Shown piece by piece: positions 7,628-14,659 of a stretch of DNA of 21,934 nucleotides (its first letter is position 1; every line of letters begins with the position of its first letter). The notes beneath the pieces were generated by a model. It had not been told where the DNA came from. It saw nothing but the letters and a program-made list of their open reading frames with translations, and did not search any database. The position numbers and the translations under genes were made by a program. This stretch comes from JBBRGG01 sp038240875 (lineage in GTDB: Bacteria; Planctomycetota; Phycisphaerae; Phycisphaerales; UBA1924): the NCBI GenBank assembly GCA_038240875.1, contig JBBRGG010000019.1:1-21934 (forward strand). Direction: 5' to 3'.

Positions 7628-8900
7628 GACAGCAAAGAATACCGATGCGACGTGGATCGGCTCGCTTGGCACGCGCACGTATGGAGCGGGAGCACAGGGA
7701 ATGGTACAAGTAGCGTCGGCGAATGAGTTTGTTGATCAATTCAGCGGCAGCAAAGGTGTTGGCAAGTTGCTCGCGGGAAGTTGGGCCATCGACCTGACCA
7801 ATGTTTCCAAGATGTACAAGGGCAAGGTGCACGCGCTGCGAGGCGTAGACGTGCGCGTGGCGTCGGGAGAGATCTTTGGACTGCTTGGGCCAAATGGTGC
7901 GGGCAAGAGCACGCTAGTTAAGATTTTGATGACGATTATCAAGCCGAGTAATGCGGTGGGGACGGTATTGGGAAATTCGGTTGGGCACAAGCCGACGCTG
8001 GCGCGGATTGGGTATTTGCCCGAGCATCACAGGTTTCCAGATTACTTGACCGGTGCGCAAGTGCTTGATTTCTATGGCGGGCTCACGGGCGTAGCGAAGG
8101 CGACGCGCAAGCAGCGGATTCCGATGTTGCTTGAGTTAGTTGGAATGAAAGATTGGGCTAATCAAGCGGTGAAGAAGTATTCCAAGGGGATGCGGCAGCG
8201 GGTGGGGATTGCCCAGGCGCTGATGGCCGACCCGGAGATGGTGATCCTTGATGAGCCGACGGATGGCGTTGACCCGGTGGGACGGCGTGATATTCGCGAT
8301 TTACTGATGCGCTTGAAGTCGCAGGGTAAGACGGTATTTATCAACAGCCATTTGCTGAGCGAGTTGGAGATGGTGTGCGACCGTGTTGCGATTATGGTGC
8401 AGGGAAAGGTCGCGATGCAGGGAACGGTGGATGATCTGACGATCAAGCAACGGTGGTACGAGATTGAATGTGAAGGCGATGTTGCGATAGCGGCGCGAGT
8501 GATCGCGGAGCTTGGTGTGTTTGATTGGCGAGGGACGCTGGTGCAGAAATCATTTGCGGGAATGGCTGAGGCGGCAGCGGGGCGGTTTCTTGCGGGCACG
8601 TTTGAATCGAGTATTTTGTTCGGGACAGATGAGCCGGGCGCGGTGCAGCCTTGCATCGATGCGCTGCGATCCAAGGGCGTGACGATTCGGCAGGTGAATC
8701 GCAGGCGGCCTTCGCTGGAGGATTTGTTCATGCAGGCGGTGACTGATCCGACGACGGGGGGTATTTTCAAGCCGGGTGCGAGAGGCGGAGCCGGGGCGAA
8801 TGTGGGCGGGTCTTTGCATGGAAATCCAATTGCGAATTTGGATGTGCCGATGGGGATGAAGCCGGACGTGGTCGCGGGCGAGAAGGGAGGATCACGATGA
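7614..8900 (+). CDS. ABC transporter ATP-binding protein
   Basis: A 428-residue ATPase that would power an ABC-2 type exporter with the permease encoded next. Order of motifs: Walker A GPNGAGKS (about residues 92-99), Q-loop region GYLPEHHRFPDYLT, signature YSKGMRQR (from about 189, the usual variant in the CcmA/DrrA-like exporter group), Walker B VILDEP with Asp213 and Glu214, D-loop, and switch His246 (INSHLL). The final 180 residues form the C-terminal domain common in this group, ending in an Ala/Gly-rich tail. About 60 residues precede the first beta strand (WAIDLTNVSKMYKG), longer than usual. The start at 7614 is the last unit of a 14-bp repeat and has no good Shine-Dalgarno site; an alternative is the in-frame ATG near 7701. 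It overlaps the permease gene by 4 bases (ATGA), so the two are co-translated. The cargo is unknown. Confidence 0.93.
   Translation: MSEPATAKNTDATWIGSLGTRTYGAGAQGMVQVASANEFVDQFSGSKGVGKLLAGSWAIDLTNVSKMYKGKVHALRGVDVRVASGEIFGLLGPNGAGKSTLVKILMTIIKPSNAVGTVLGNSVGHKPTLARIGYLPEHHRFPDYLTGAQVLDFYGGLTGVAKATRKQRIPMLLELVGMKDWANQAVKKYSKGMRQRVGIAQALMADPEMVILDEPTDGVDPVGRRDIRDLLMRLKSQGKTVFINSHLLSELEMVCDRVAIMVQGKVAMQGTVDDLTIKQRWYEIECEGDVAIAARVIAELGVFDWRGTLVQKSFAGMAEAAAGRFLAGTFESSILFGTDEPGAVQPCIDALRSKGVTIRQVNRRRPSLEDLFMQAVTDPTTGGIFKPGARGGAGANVGGSLHGNPIANLDVPMGMKPDVVAGEKGGSR
8885..8890 (+). promoter_or_regulatory. Ribosome binding site of the permease
   Basis: GGGAGG lies 6 nt before the ATG at 8897, inside the end of the ATPase gene. 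It confirms the ATGA overlap start. Confidence 0.75.
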
Positions 8901-10195
8901 TCCTGATGCAAACCTGGGCGATGACGGTCGATGCGTATCGCGAGCTCAATACGAAGAAGCTTTTTTGGATCACGATGCTGCTGTCGGTGCTTGTGGTGCT
9001 GGCGTTCGCGGCAATCGGCAACAACGATCGCGGCTTGACGCTGTTTACGTGGACGTTTGAGATTCCGTTTTTGTCAACGGACATGATGTCGCGCGAAACA
9101 CTTTATAAACTTGCGTTTGTGAACTTCGGGATCACTTTCTGGCTCGCATGGATCGCGACGATCCTCGCGCTGGTGTCGACTTCGAGCATCTTTCCAGACT
9201 TTATTGCGGGTGGCTCGATTGAGACGACGCTGTCGAAACCGATCTCGCGCACGCGACTCTTCTTTACGAAGTACATTCTTGGGCTGTTGTTTGTCGGGAT
9301 GCAGGTGCTGGTCTTTACTACGGCGAGCTTTCTTGTGATTGGTATTCGTGGCGGGGCATGGGAGCCGGCACTCTTTCTCGCGGTGCCTGTGGTTGTGATT
9401 TTCTTCTCGTACTTATTCAGCGTGTGCACGCTGCTGGGGCTGATCACGCGATCAACGATTGCGTCGCTGCTCATCACCCTGCTGATGTGGTTCTTTTTAT
9501 TCTGCCTGAATTCCACCGACAACATCATTCAGTCATTTCGGATTGCGAACGTAGTGACGGTTGAGACAATGCCCGCGCGGATCGAGCGGCTAGAGAAGGC
9601 GGCTACGTCTCAGTTTAATCGCGAATGGATTAAAAAGAACACGCCTCAAGTAACGAAGGATGCGGAGCTGGATGCCGCCGAAGTTGAAGCCGCCGAAGTT
9701 GGAGATGCCGACGACCAGAGCAAGCAAGTTGCGGCGTTACCTGCGGATTCAACCAGTGCGGTGGATGTGGCTCGTACCGCATCGAAGCCTGTGGTTGTGG
9801 CTACGCCTCCGGTGCCGACGGCGGAACAGTTAGATGCGCTCAATTCGCGATTGAAGGATGCGCGCGAAGACTTGGCGCGAGCCAAGAAGAACCAGCGGAA
9901 TTGGCGCTTGGCGTCCAGCGTGAGCACGGGTGTAAAGACTGTTCTGCCCAAGACGCAAGAGACGGTCGCGCTTTTGGAACGCTGGCTGGTTGACTTAGCT
10001 GATTTGCCCAAGCCGCCCAATTCCGACGCGGATGAGATAAGCCCGTTTGGTGGCGCGAACCAAGCCGAAGTTCAAAGCCGGATGCAAACGCGCATACGCG
10101 GGCAGAGCCTGTGGTGGGTGTTGGGCACGTCGCTGGGGTTTGAGGCTGTGATTCTGGCGATTGCCGTGTGGATCTTCAGGAGAAGAGATTTCTAA
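8897..10195 (+). CDS. ABC-2 type transporter permease
   Basis: A 432-residue integral membrane protein, partner of the preceding ATPase. Predicted helices are near residues 22-41, 75-95, 121-150, 157-182 and 185-205, with a last one near 408-427 ending WIFRRRDF. The LSKPISRTRLFFTKYILG segment before the third helix is typical of ABC-2 permeases that act with CcmA-like ATPases. Unusually, about 200 residues are inserted between the fifth and last helices. This hydrophilic part has an acidic Ala/Glu/Val repeat (encoded by a GCCGAAGTTG repeat near 9677-9705), a Pro/Val-rich linker and a coiled-coil candidate (about 305-335, LNSRLKDAREDLARAKK). The start has a good GGGAGG site and overlaps the ATPase stop. 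Whether the soluble insert faces outside or inside cannot be read from the sequence. Confidence 0.9.
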   Translation: MILMQTWAMTVDAYRELNTKKLFWITMLLSVLVVLAFAAIGNNDRGLTLFTWTFEIPFLSTDMMSRETLYKLAFVNFGITFWLAWIATILALVSTSSIFPDFIAGGSIETTLSKPISRTRLFFTKYILGLLFVGMQVLVFTTASFLVIGIRGGAWEPALFLAVPVVVIFFSYLFSVCTLLGLITRSTIASLLITLLMWFFLFCLNSTDNIIQSFRIANVVTVETMPARIERLEKAATSQFNREWIKKNTPQVTKDAELDAAEVEAAEVGDADDQSKQVAALPADSTSAVDVARTASKPVVVATPPVPTAEQLDALNSRLKDAREDLARAKKNQRNWRLASSVSTGVKTVLPKTQETVALLERWLVDLADLPKPPNSDADEISPFGGANQAEVQSRMQTRIRGQSLWWVLGTSLGFEAVILAIAVWIFRRRDF

Positions 10196-10327
10196 GGCAA
10201 GACCATCATGCATTCGATATTTGGGAATACAAAGACAAAGGCATGGCACGCGCAAACGCCGAAGGTAAGAGCTGAATCTGATTTGCGAACATCACAGAAC
10301 TTGCAGCAGATGTAGGACAAAGATGGG

Positions 10328-10356
10328 ATGCCTGTGCCACGTGAAGTGGTAGGCAT
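10328..10356. repeat. Imperfect palindrome, REP-like hairpin
   Basis: ATGCCT (10328-10333) pairs with AGGCAT (10351-10356), and CCAC (10337-10340) pairs with GTGG (10346-10349) around a GTGAA loop, with an asymmetric bulge (GTG against T). A TTTTT run begins about 11 nt downstream on the + strand. It may act as a terminator between the convergent permease gene and the unknown gene at 10414, or be a dispersed palindromic repeat. Confidence 0.55.
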
Positions 10357-10362
10357 GTCTCA

Positions 10363-10419
10363 AGATGGTTTTTACGGAGATGGTTTTACGAAGGTGGTTT
10401 TAAGGAGATGGTTTTAGGC
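10363..10419. repeat. 14-bp tandem repeat (AGATGGTTTTANGG), four units
   Basis: Four adjacent units of 15, 14, 14 and 14 bp start at 10363, 10378, 10392 and 10406, with consensus AGATGGTTTTANGG. The last unit includes the stop codon (10414-10416) and first coding bases of the minus-strand gene that follows. The period equals that of the repeat at 7572-7627, but the unit sequence differs. Confidence 0.85.
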
Positions 10420-11238
10420 TTTGGGCTTGCCGAGCCATTGCATGGTGAGTTCGACCGCGGCTTTGGTCTGTACGTCCAGGGGCACGCTCGCGAGTGAATA
10501 CTCACCGATTCGACGAAGGATTTCCTGTGCGTCTTTGCCGTATGCCGTGCGAGATGGTGGCACGGGTGGGTCGCAGGACAAGTACCAATTTTCGCGATGG
10601 TCAAAGACAGCCGCGACAAGATCAGGGCGGAGTTTCATGGGCAGGCTCTGGTTCGCGCCCGCGCCTTTGAGCATTTTCTCGGCGGAAATCAGAACGTTCG
10701 GGTTGGCACGATTCACAAGCAAAGGCCCACGCATCCACGCGACGCGATCTTCGGGCGCGTGCGTTGCGTCGGCGAGGACGGCTTCGAAAAGTTCCATGGC
10801 GGGGGGCGTGCCATTGTCGCACATACATTGAGCCGCGAGGTGTTTCCAAGGTGCTTTGGGGACAGAGTGTGCTTTCCACAGCGCGACGCCAGCGAGGCTT
10901 GCGGGGCGGACCTCAACCATGGCCTGAATCATGAGGTTCTGCCTAAGTTCAATTGAGGTGAACCAGGCATCGTTCGCGAGCGTGTCGAGGGTTGTATTGG
11001 AAGCGGCACAGCGGTTATTCATCAGGTCTTTGATGATCCCTGCGAGGCGGAGTTGGCGAGGCAAGCCGCGATAGTCCTCGGCGTTGTCGAGCGCGTTTAC
11101 GAAATCAGGCTTGAGCATGTACGCGCGCAGCGTAACGTGTTCGGCTTCGTCGGTGCTTGAAGCGGCGCGCTTGGCGGCGTCGAGCAAGGGGCGTGGTTCT
11201 TTCGTGCGAGCAAAGGCTGCGTCGAGTGATTCTGGCAT
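10414..11238 (-). CDS. Unrecognised protein, last gene of the LysM/metalloprotease cassette
   Basis: I do not recognise this 274-residue protein. It is predicted soluble, with no signal peptide and no membrane segment, and looks largely helical (many Ala/Leu-rich segments such as LDAAFARTKEPRPLLDAAKR and TKAAVELTMQWLG). It might be an armadillo/HEAT-like helical protein, but I see no clean repeat. The ATG at 11238 is preferred, with AAGG about 10 nt upstream. The frame is also open from a TTG at 11277, which would put it only 6 bases after the metalloprotease stop. Same strand and close spacing suggest it belongs to the operon of the two upstream genes. A chaperone, adaptor or immunity role for the protease is speculation from position only. 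Confidence 0.7.
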   Translation of the reverse strand: MPESLDAAFARTKEPRPLLDAAKRAASSTDEAEHVTLRAYMLKPDFVNALDNAEDYRGLPRQLRLAGIIKDLMNNRCAASNTTLDTLANDAWFTSIELRQNLMIQAMVEVRPASLAGVALWKAHSVPKAPWKHLAAQCMCDNGTPPAMELFEAVLADATHAPEDRVAWMRGPLLVNRANPNVLISAEKMLKGAGANQSLPMKLRPDLVAAVFDHRENWYLSCDPPVPPSRTAYGKDAQEILRRIGEYSLASVPLDVQTKAAVELTMQWLGKPKA

Positions 11239-11283
11239 GGCGATAGCCTTGTCTAGAAGTGGAATGTGTGCGAACAAACTGCG

Positions 11284-13404
11284 TCAGGCTTCGGCGAGAG
11301 ATTGGAGCGTGCGCGGACCGGCGACGCCGTCGTTGGTAAGTGGTGGGTGATCGCCTTGCCACTTTTTGATGCCGCCGACGGTTTGGCCGCCTGAATCTGA
11401 GTCGATGGGGCCACAGGCGATGCCTTGGGCGGTAAGTTGTTCCTGAACCCATTTGACGACCGGGCCCTTTGACCCATATTGCACCATGTTGTTCTTGGCG
11501 GCGGCTTCGGTAGCGTCGTCCCACACGCCGGTCTCGGGAACCCCCATGATCTTCTGAAGTTCTTTGAGTTTGTCGGTGCCTGGAGTTGGCGGCGGCGGTG
11601 GTGGAGGCGGCGGAGGTGGAGGTGGGGTGACGGCGATCATGCACGGATGCTTGCGGATGTGGCGGGTTTGGAGGAGGTCAAGGTCCTGGCTTTTGGTGTA
11701 GCCATAGGACATGACGTTTTCTTCCCACGGATGGCCCTTGCCGCCTTTGCCATTGACTTCGTCCTGGCCTCCAACAACGCCGTTGGTGGGATCAGTTTGC
11801 GGATTGCCGCGATGGCGAAGGCCGAGCACGTGGCCGACTTCGTGGGCAATTGTTTGAGGCCAGTCCTCATCGTTCGGAGCAATGTAATCGGGCATGATGC
11901 AGCCATAGAGGCGATCAAGATCGTCGTCCTGTGTAGTAGGATCAAGGACTTTGCGTGCGGCGATATAGTCGATATCTTGTTGCTGTGTCCGTTTGGGTGA
12001 AGGGTCCATGGTTTTCATCTTGACGGTGCCCGCAGTGCTGTCAGGCGACACGCCTGTGGGTGGCAGCCATGAAGATGAAGGCGTGCCATCGAGCGTGACG
12101 TACGCGCTGATGAGGCCTGGGCGATCGGTCGCAACACCGGCGGCGCCGCCACCTGCGATGGATTTGATATAGCACAAGTGCATCGCGCCGGGGCGGAAGT
12201 TGAGGCGCATCGGGTGGGGTGGAAGGTTATCGTTGACGCCGACGGTCAATGTGTCGTCGGTGGTGTTGATGGTGTAGACGCTTGGGTTGGAAGCGTCTTC
12301 GACAGCTCCATCCCATTTGCGTTTGTCCGTGTCGGCGACCATCTTGACGCCAGCTTGATACAGGAGCACGTTGGCGAGCTTGATGTGCCTGGCGATGTCG
12401 GCGGTGGTGGCACGCGGGGTTGCGCCAGCGGTGGTGCCGACGATGAGTGAGGCACGGACTGGGATCTTCTTTGTGTATCCAACCCAGGCGCGAAAGAGAG
12501 AGAGGACCGGGCCAGTCGTGCTCCCCCAGCGAACTTCGATTTCGGCGGGTGAGATCGAGCCACTCGTGCCATAGGCCTTGACGAGAAGGACGCCGGAGGT
12601 TGGGCCATGAATCTTGATGGGGCCAGCTTTGACCACCCAGAAGAGGCGCGATTCATCAAGATTATGTGGTCGTTTGTAGGTGATGGCGATTCGTGCACAG
12701 AGGTTGTCAAAGTGTGCCTTGCCAGGCGTGATGATGGGGATGATCGAAGGGTTTGGTAGTGCGTTTAAGGCGAGGTTGCCGGTGAGAGCGATTTTCTTGG
12801 CGTGAATCGTGTCTTCGCCCTTAACGACGAGGCTGTGCATGTCGGGGCGTGGCGGCAGTTGATCGGCTTGCAGCGTGGGGACGACGGGGGAGACTTCGAC
12901 GCGCGGGAGAAATTCGGTGCCGCCGATGGTGGTGAATTTGTCGGTGGTGGTGGTTGTTGTAGGCGTGCCACCGCTAGACGCGGAGCCGGGCGTAGAGGCG
13001 CTGATTTTCATGCTGATGTTGACGAGGTAGTTCTGGGTTTTGTCTATTACGCCGCCAGGGCTGCCGGTGAAGACGTTGTCGAGTTGGGTTTCGAAGGGGT
13101 AGTTGAAGCGAAGGGTGACGCTTCCCATATCAGTATTGAGCCACGAACCGATTTCAATAGTGGTGAACTTTACATCGACGTATTCGCCAGGCTTTTTCGA
13201 GCTGACATCCACTTCGGCGGTCCAGATGGCGGGTGGTAGGACAGCGTTTGAGCCGCCTGGCTTCATGGGGAAGATGTCGGCGGGCTTGCCCACGGCTTTG
13301 CCATCGACGGTGGCTTTGAAGGACCACTGCGACTCGCCCCAGACCGAGGAGTTGCGCAGGCAGTGAACGTTGCCAAAGACGACCTTTATTTTCGTGGTGG
13401 GCAC
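11284..13404 (-). CDS. Metzincin-type zinc metalloprotease with peptidoglycan-binding tail
   Basis: A 706-residue protein. An N-terminal beta-rich domain (about 1-135, starting TKIKVVFGNVHCL, with DVKFTTIEI) is followed by a Thr/Gly linker and a long middle region. The catalytic zinc motif HEVGHVLGLRH (residues 521-531, bases 11812-11844) fits HExxHxxGxxH, with Glu522 as the general base. The Met-turn candidate is NVMSYGY (Met565), which makes it a metzincin rather than a generic HExxH protein. Thirteen prolines in a row (bases 11587-11625) link to a C-terminal half with peptidoglycan-binding_1-like sequence (KWVQEQLTAQGIACGPIDS...GVAGPRTLQSLAEA). There is no N-terminal hydrophobic stretch, so standard Sec or Tat export is not supported, although the tail implies contact with cell wall. 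The start is GTG at 13404 with GAAAGG about 8 nt upstream. It lies 111 bases after the LysM gene. Domain calls are confident; its target is unknown. Confidence 0.85.
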   Translation of the reverse strand: MPTTKIKVVFGNVHCLRNSSVWGESQWSFKATVDGKAVGKPADIFPMKPGGSNAVLPPAIWTAEVDVSSKKPGEYVDVKFTTIEIGSWLNTDMGSVTLRFNYPFETQLDNVFTGSPGGVIDKTQNYLVNISMKISASTPGSASSGGTPTTTTTTDKFTTIGGTEFLPRVEVSPVVPTLQADQLPPRPDMHSLVVKGEDTIHAKKIALTGNLALNALPNPSIIPIITPGKAHFDNLCARIAITYKRPHNLDESRLFWVVKAGPIKIHGPTSGVLLVKAYGTSGSISPAEIEVRWGSTTGPVLSLFRAWVGYTKKIPVRASLIVGTTAGATPRATTADIARHIKLANVLLYQAGVKMVADTDKRKWDGAVEDASNPSVYTINTTDDTLTVGVNDNLPPHPMRLNFRPGAMHLCYIKSIAGGGAAGVATDRPGLISAYVTLDGTPSSSWLPPTGVSPDSTAGTVKMKTMDPSPKRTQQQDIDYIAARKVLDPTTQDDDLDRLYGCIMPDYIAPNDEDWPQTIAHEVGHVLGLRHRGNPQTDPTNGVVGGQDEVNGKGGKGHPWEENVMSYGYTKSQDLDLLQTRHIRKHPCMIAVTPPPPPPPPPPPPPTPGTDKLKELQKIMGVPETGVWDDATEAAAKNNMVQYGSKGPVVKWVQEQLTAQGIACGPIDSDSGGQTVGGIKKWQGDHPPLTNDGVAGPRTLQSLAEA

Positions 13405-13515
13405 CGGAGGAGCCTTTCAACACTGAAGTTCGGATGACGAAGAAACGTCGTATGTTTACGAGGAAGGAGTCGTGAGTGGGAGAATTCCTGCGGGCACGAG
13501 ATACAGATTCATCGC

Positions 13516-14397
13516 CTAGCTGCCATGAACTTCTTTGAGTGAATCTTGCGTTGCAGAATCAAGATCGCCCGTGACATCGAGGCCTTGGTGTTCTTGGTAG
13601 AGGCGGATATTGGCGGCGAGGTCGGCGGTCATTTCGGCATCGAGAGGACAGTGGTAGCCCAAGTTGCGCAGGCGCTTGGCGGCACCAATGGGCTCGGTCA
13701 CCGGGTCCATGGCACCAAGGTCGAGATCGATCACGCGTTCGTCGGGTTCGCCGGGGCGAAGGGTGAGTTGTGCACTGCGCGCACTTGGCTTGATTTTTTC
13801 GTGAAGTTTGCCCAAGCTGTCGGTGTTGCCTTCTTTGAGCACACCATCGATGTCGATTTTGTACCGTTGGTTGGCTTCGGGCTCAGGCTCGGGAAGAGGT
13901 TCATTTTCGAGAGGAGTGTCGTCGTATTCCCAGGGTTTGTTCTTTGCTGGATCCATCTCGTAAATGCTGAACTTGGATTGGTCCTTGAGGACTTTCACGA
14001 TCAGATCGATGGGCACACCCTTCAAGCGAAAGCGATGGCGGATTTCGGTCGCGCCTGATTCTGCCGAGGTGTCAAACTCAGGGATGGTGACCTTGTCGCC
14101 TGGCAGCAGCAGGTCGGGAGAGATGCGCTCGGATTTAAGACCCGAGTTGCCGGAGTCGTCCCAGACGGTTTTCCAGTCAAAGCCTCTTTCATCAGCGATT
14201 TTGGCGATGGTGTCGCCTTGGGTGACGATGTGATCGCCGTCGCCGACTGGACCGGTGGCGTCTGGGGCTATAGGTGTGTTTTGGGTTGGGTTGTTTTGGG
14301 TGGCGGAATTGGGCGCGAGAGAACCTTGCGCAGGCGACGACGCCGAGGTTGGTTGAAGGTTGGAATTGCTGTTCGATTGGCCGCTGGAATTAAGCAT
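13516..14397 (-). CDS. LysM and peptidoglycan-binding domain protein
   Basis: A 293-residue protein. A Ser/Asn/Gln/Pro-rich leader (1-52) is followed by a LysM domain (about 55-106, DHIVTQGDTIAKIADERGF to LLLPGDKVTIPE), then an ATEIRHRFRLKGVP segment, a beta-rich middle (YKIDIDGVLKEGNTDSLGKL), the LGAMDPVTEPIGAAKRLRNLGY signature, and a degenerate peptidoglycan-binding_1 domain (about 235-290). From memory this whole order, including HRF-KGVP and LGxxDPVxExxGxxxRLxNLGx, matches proteins encoded beside VgrG/PAAR genes of type VI-like secretion clusters, but no such genes lie in this window. There is no signal peptide. The ATG at 14397 has AGGGAG 5 nt upstream, so it is preferred over the GTG at 14436. 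It is the first gene of the three-gene minus-strand cassette. Confidence 0.87.
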   Translation of the reverse strand: MLNSSGQSNSNSNLQPTSASSPAQGSLAPNSATQNNPTQNTPIAPDATGPVGDGDHIVTQGDTIAKIADERGFDWKTVWDDSGNSGLKSERISPDLLLPGDKVTIPEFDTSAESGATEIRHRFRLKGVPIDLIVKVLKDQSKFSIYEMDPAKNKPWEYDDTPLENEPLPEPEPEANQRYKIDIDGVLKEGNTDSLGKLHEKIKPSARSAQLTLRPGEPDERVIDLDLGAMDPVTEPIGAAKRLRNLGYHCPLDAEMTADLAANIRLYQEHQGLDVTGDLDSATQDSLKEVHGS

Positions 14398-14402
14398 AAC
14401 TA

Positions 14403-14408
14403 CTCCCT
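14403..14408 (-). promoter_or_regulatory. Ribosome binding site of the LysM gene
   Basis: Read on the minus strand, AGGGAG lies 5 nt before the ATG at 14397. It decides this start over the upstream GTG at 14436. Confidence 0.7.
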
Positions 14409-14632
14409 CTGGGGCGAAAGACCAGGTTGGTCGCACGCCCTAGGTGGAGTCTACATCCGACAGTTCAAGCGGTATTGTACCAGATACAAGGGCGACGTGA
14501 GACAATGAAGATGCTGTCGAAGGCTTTGGTGAAGGCTTTTATTTGGTGCACGCAGGTAAAAGGCAGGGTGGTACCTACTGACCTTACACGTTGGTTTGTT
14601 CGTAGTTCAATGGGTGCTGGGAGAGAAGCGAT

Positions 14633-14659
14633 GTTCGCGAAGTAGGTTTACTCGCGAAC
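14633..14659. terminator. Hairpin spanning the HtrA stop codon
   Basis: GTTCGCGA (14633-14640) is the exact reverse complement of TCGCGAAC (14652-14659), with an 11-nt loop that contains the HtrA stop codon (14648-14650, minus strand). No T-run follows on the minus strand, so an intrinsic terminator is only possible. It could instead protect the 3' end of the transcript. Confidence 0.35.

Noticed and set aside
14505..14645. Possible small + strand gene (about 46 residues, MKMLSKALVKAF...)
   Set aside because: No ribosome binding site, no family match, and its end overlaps the HtrA stop-codon hairpin; chance open frame is more likely.
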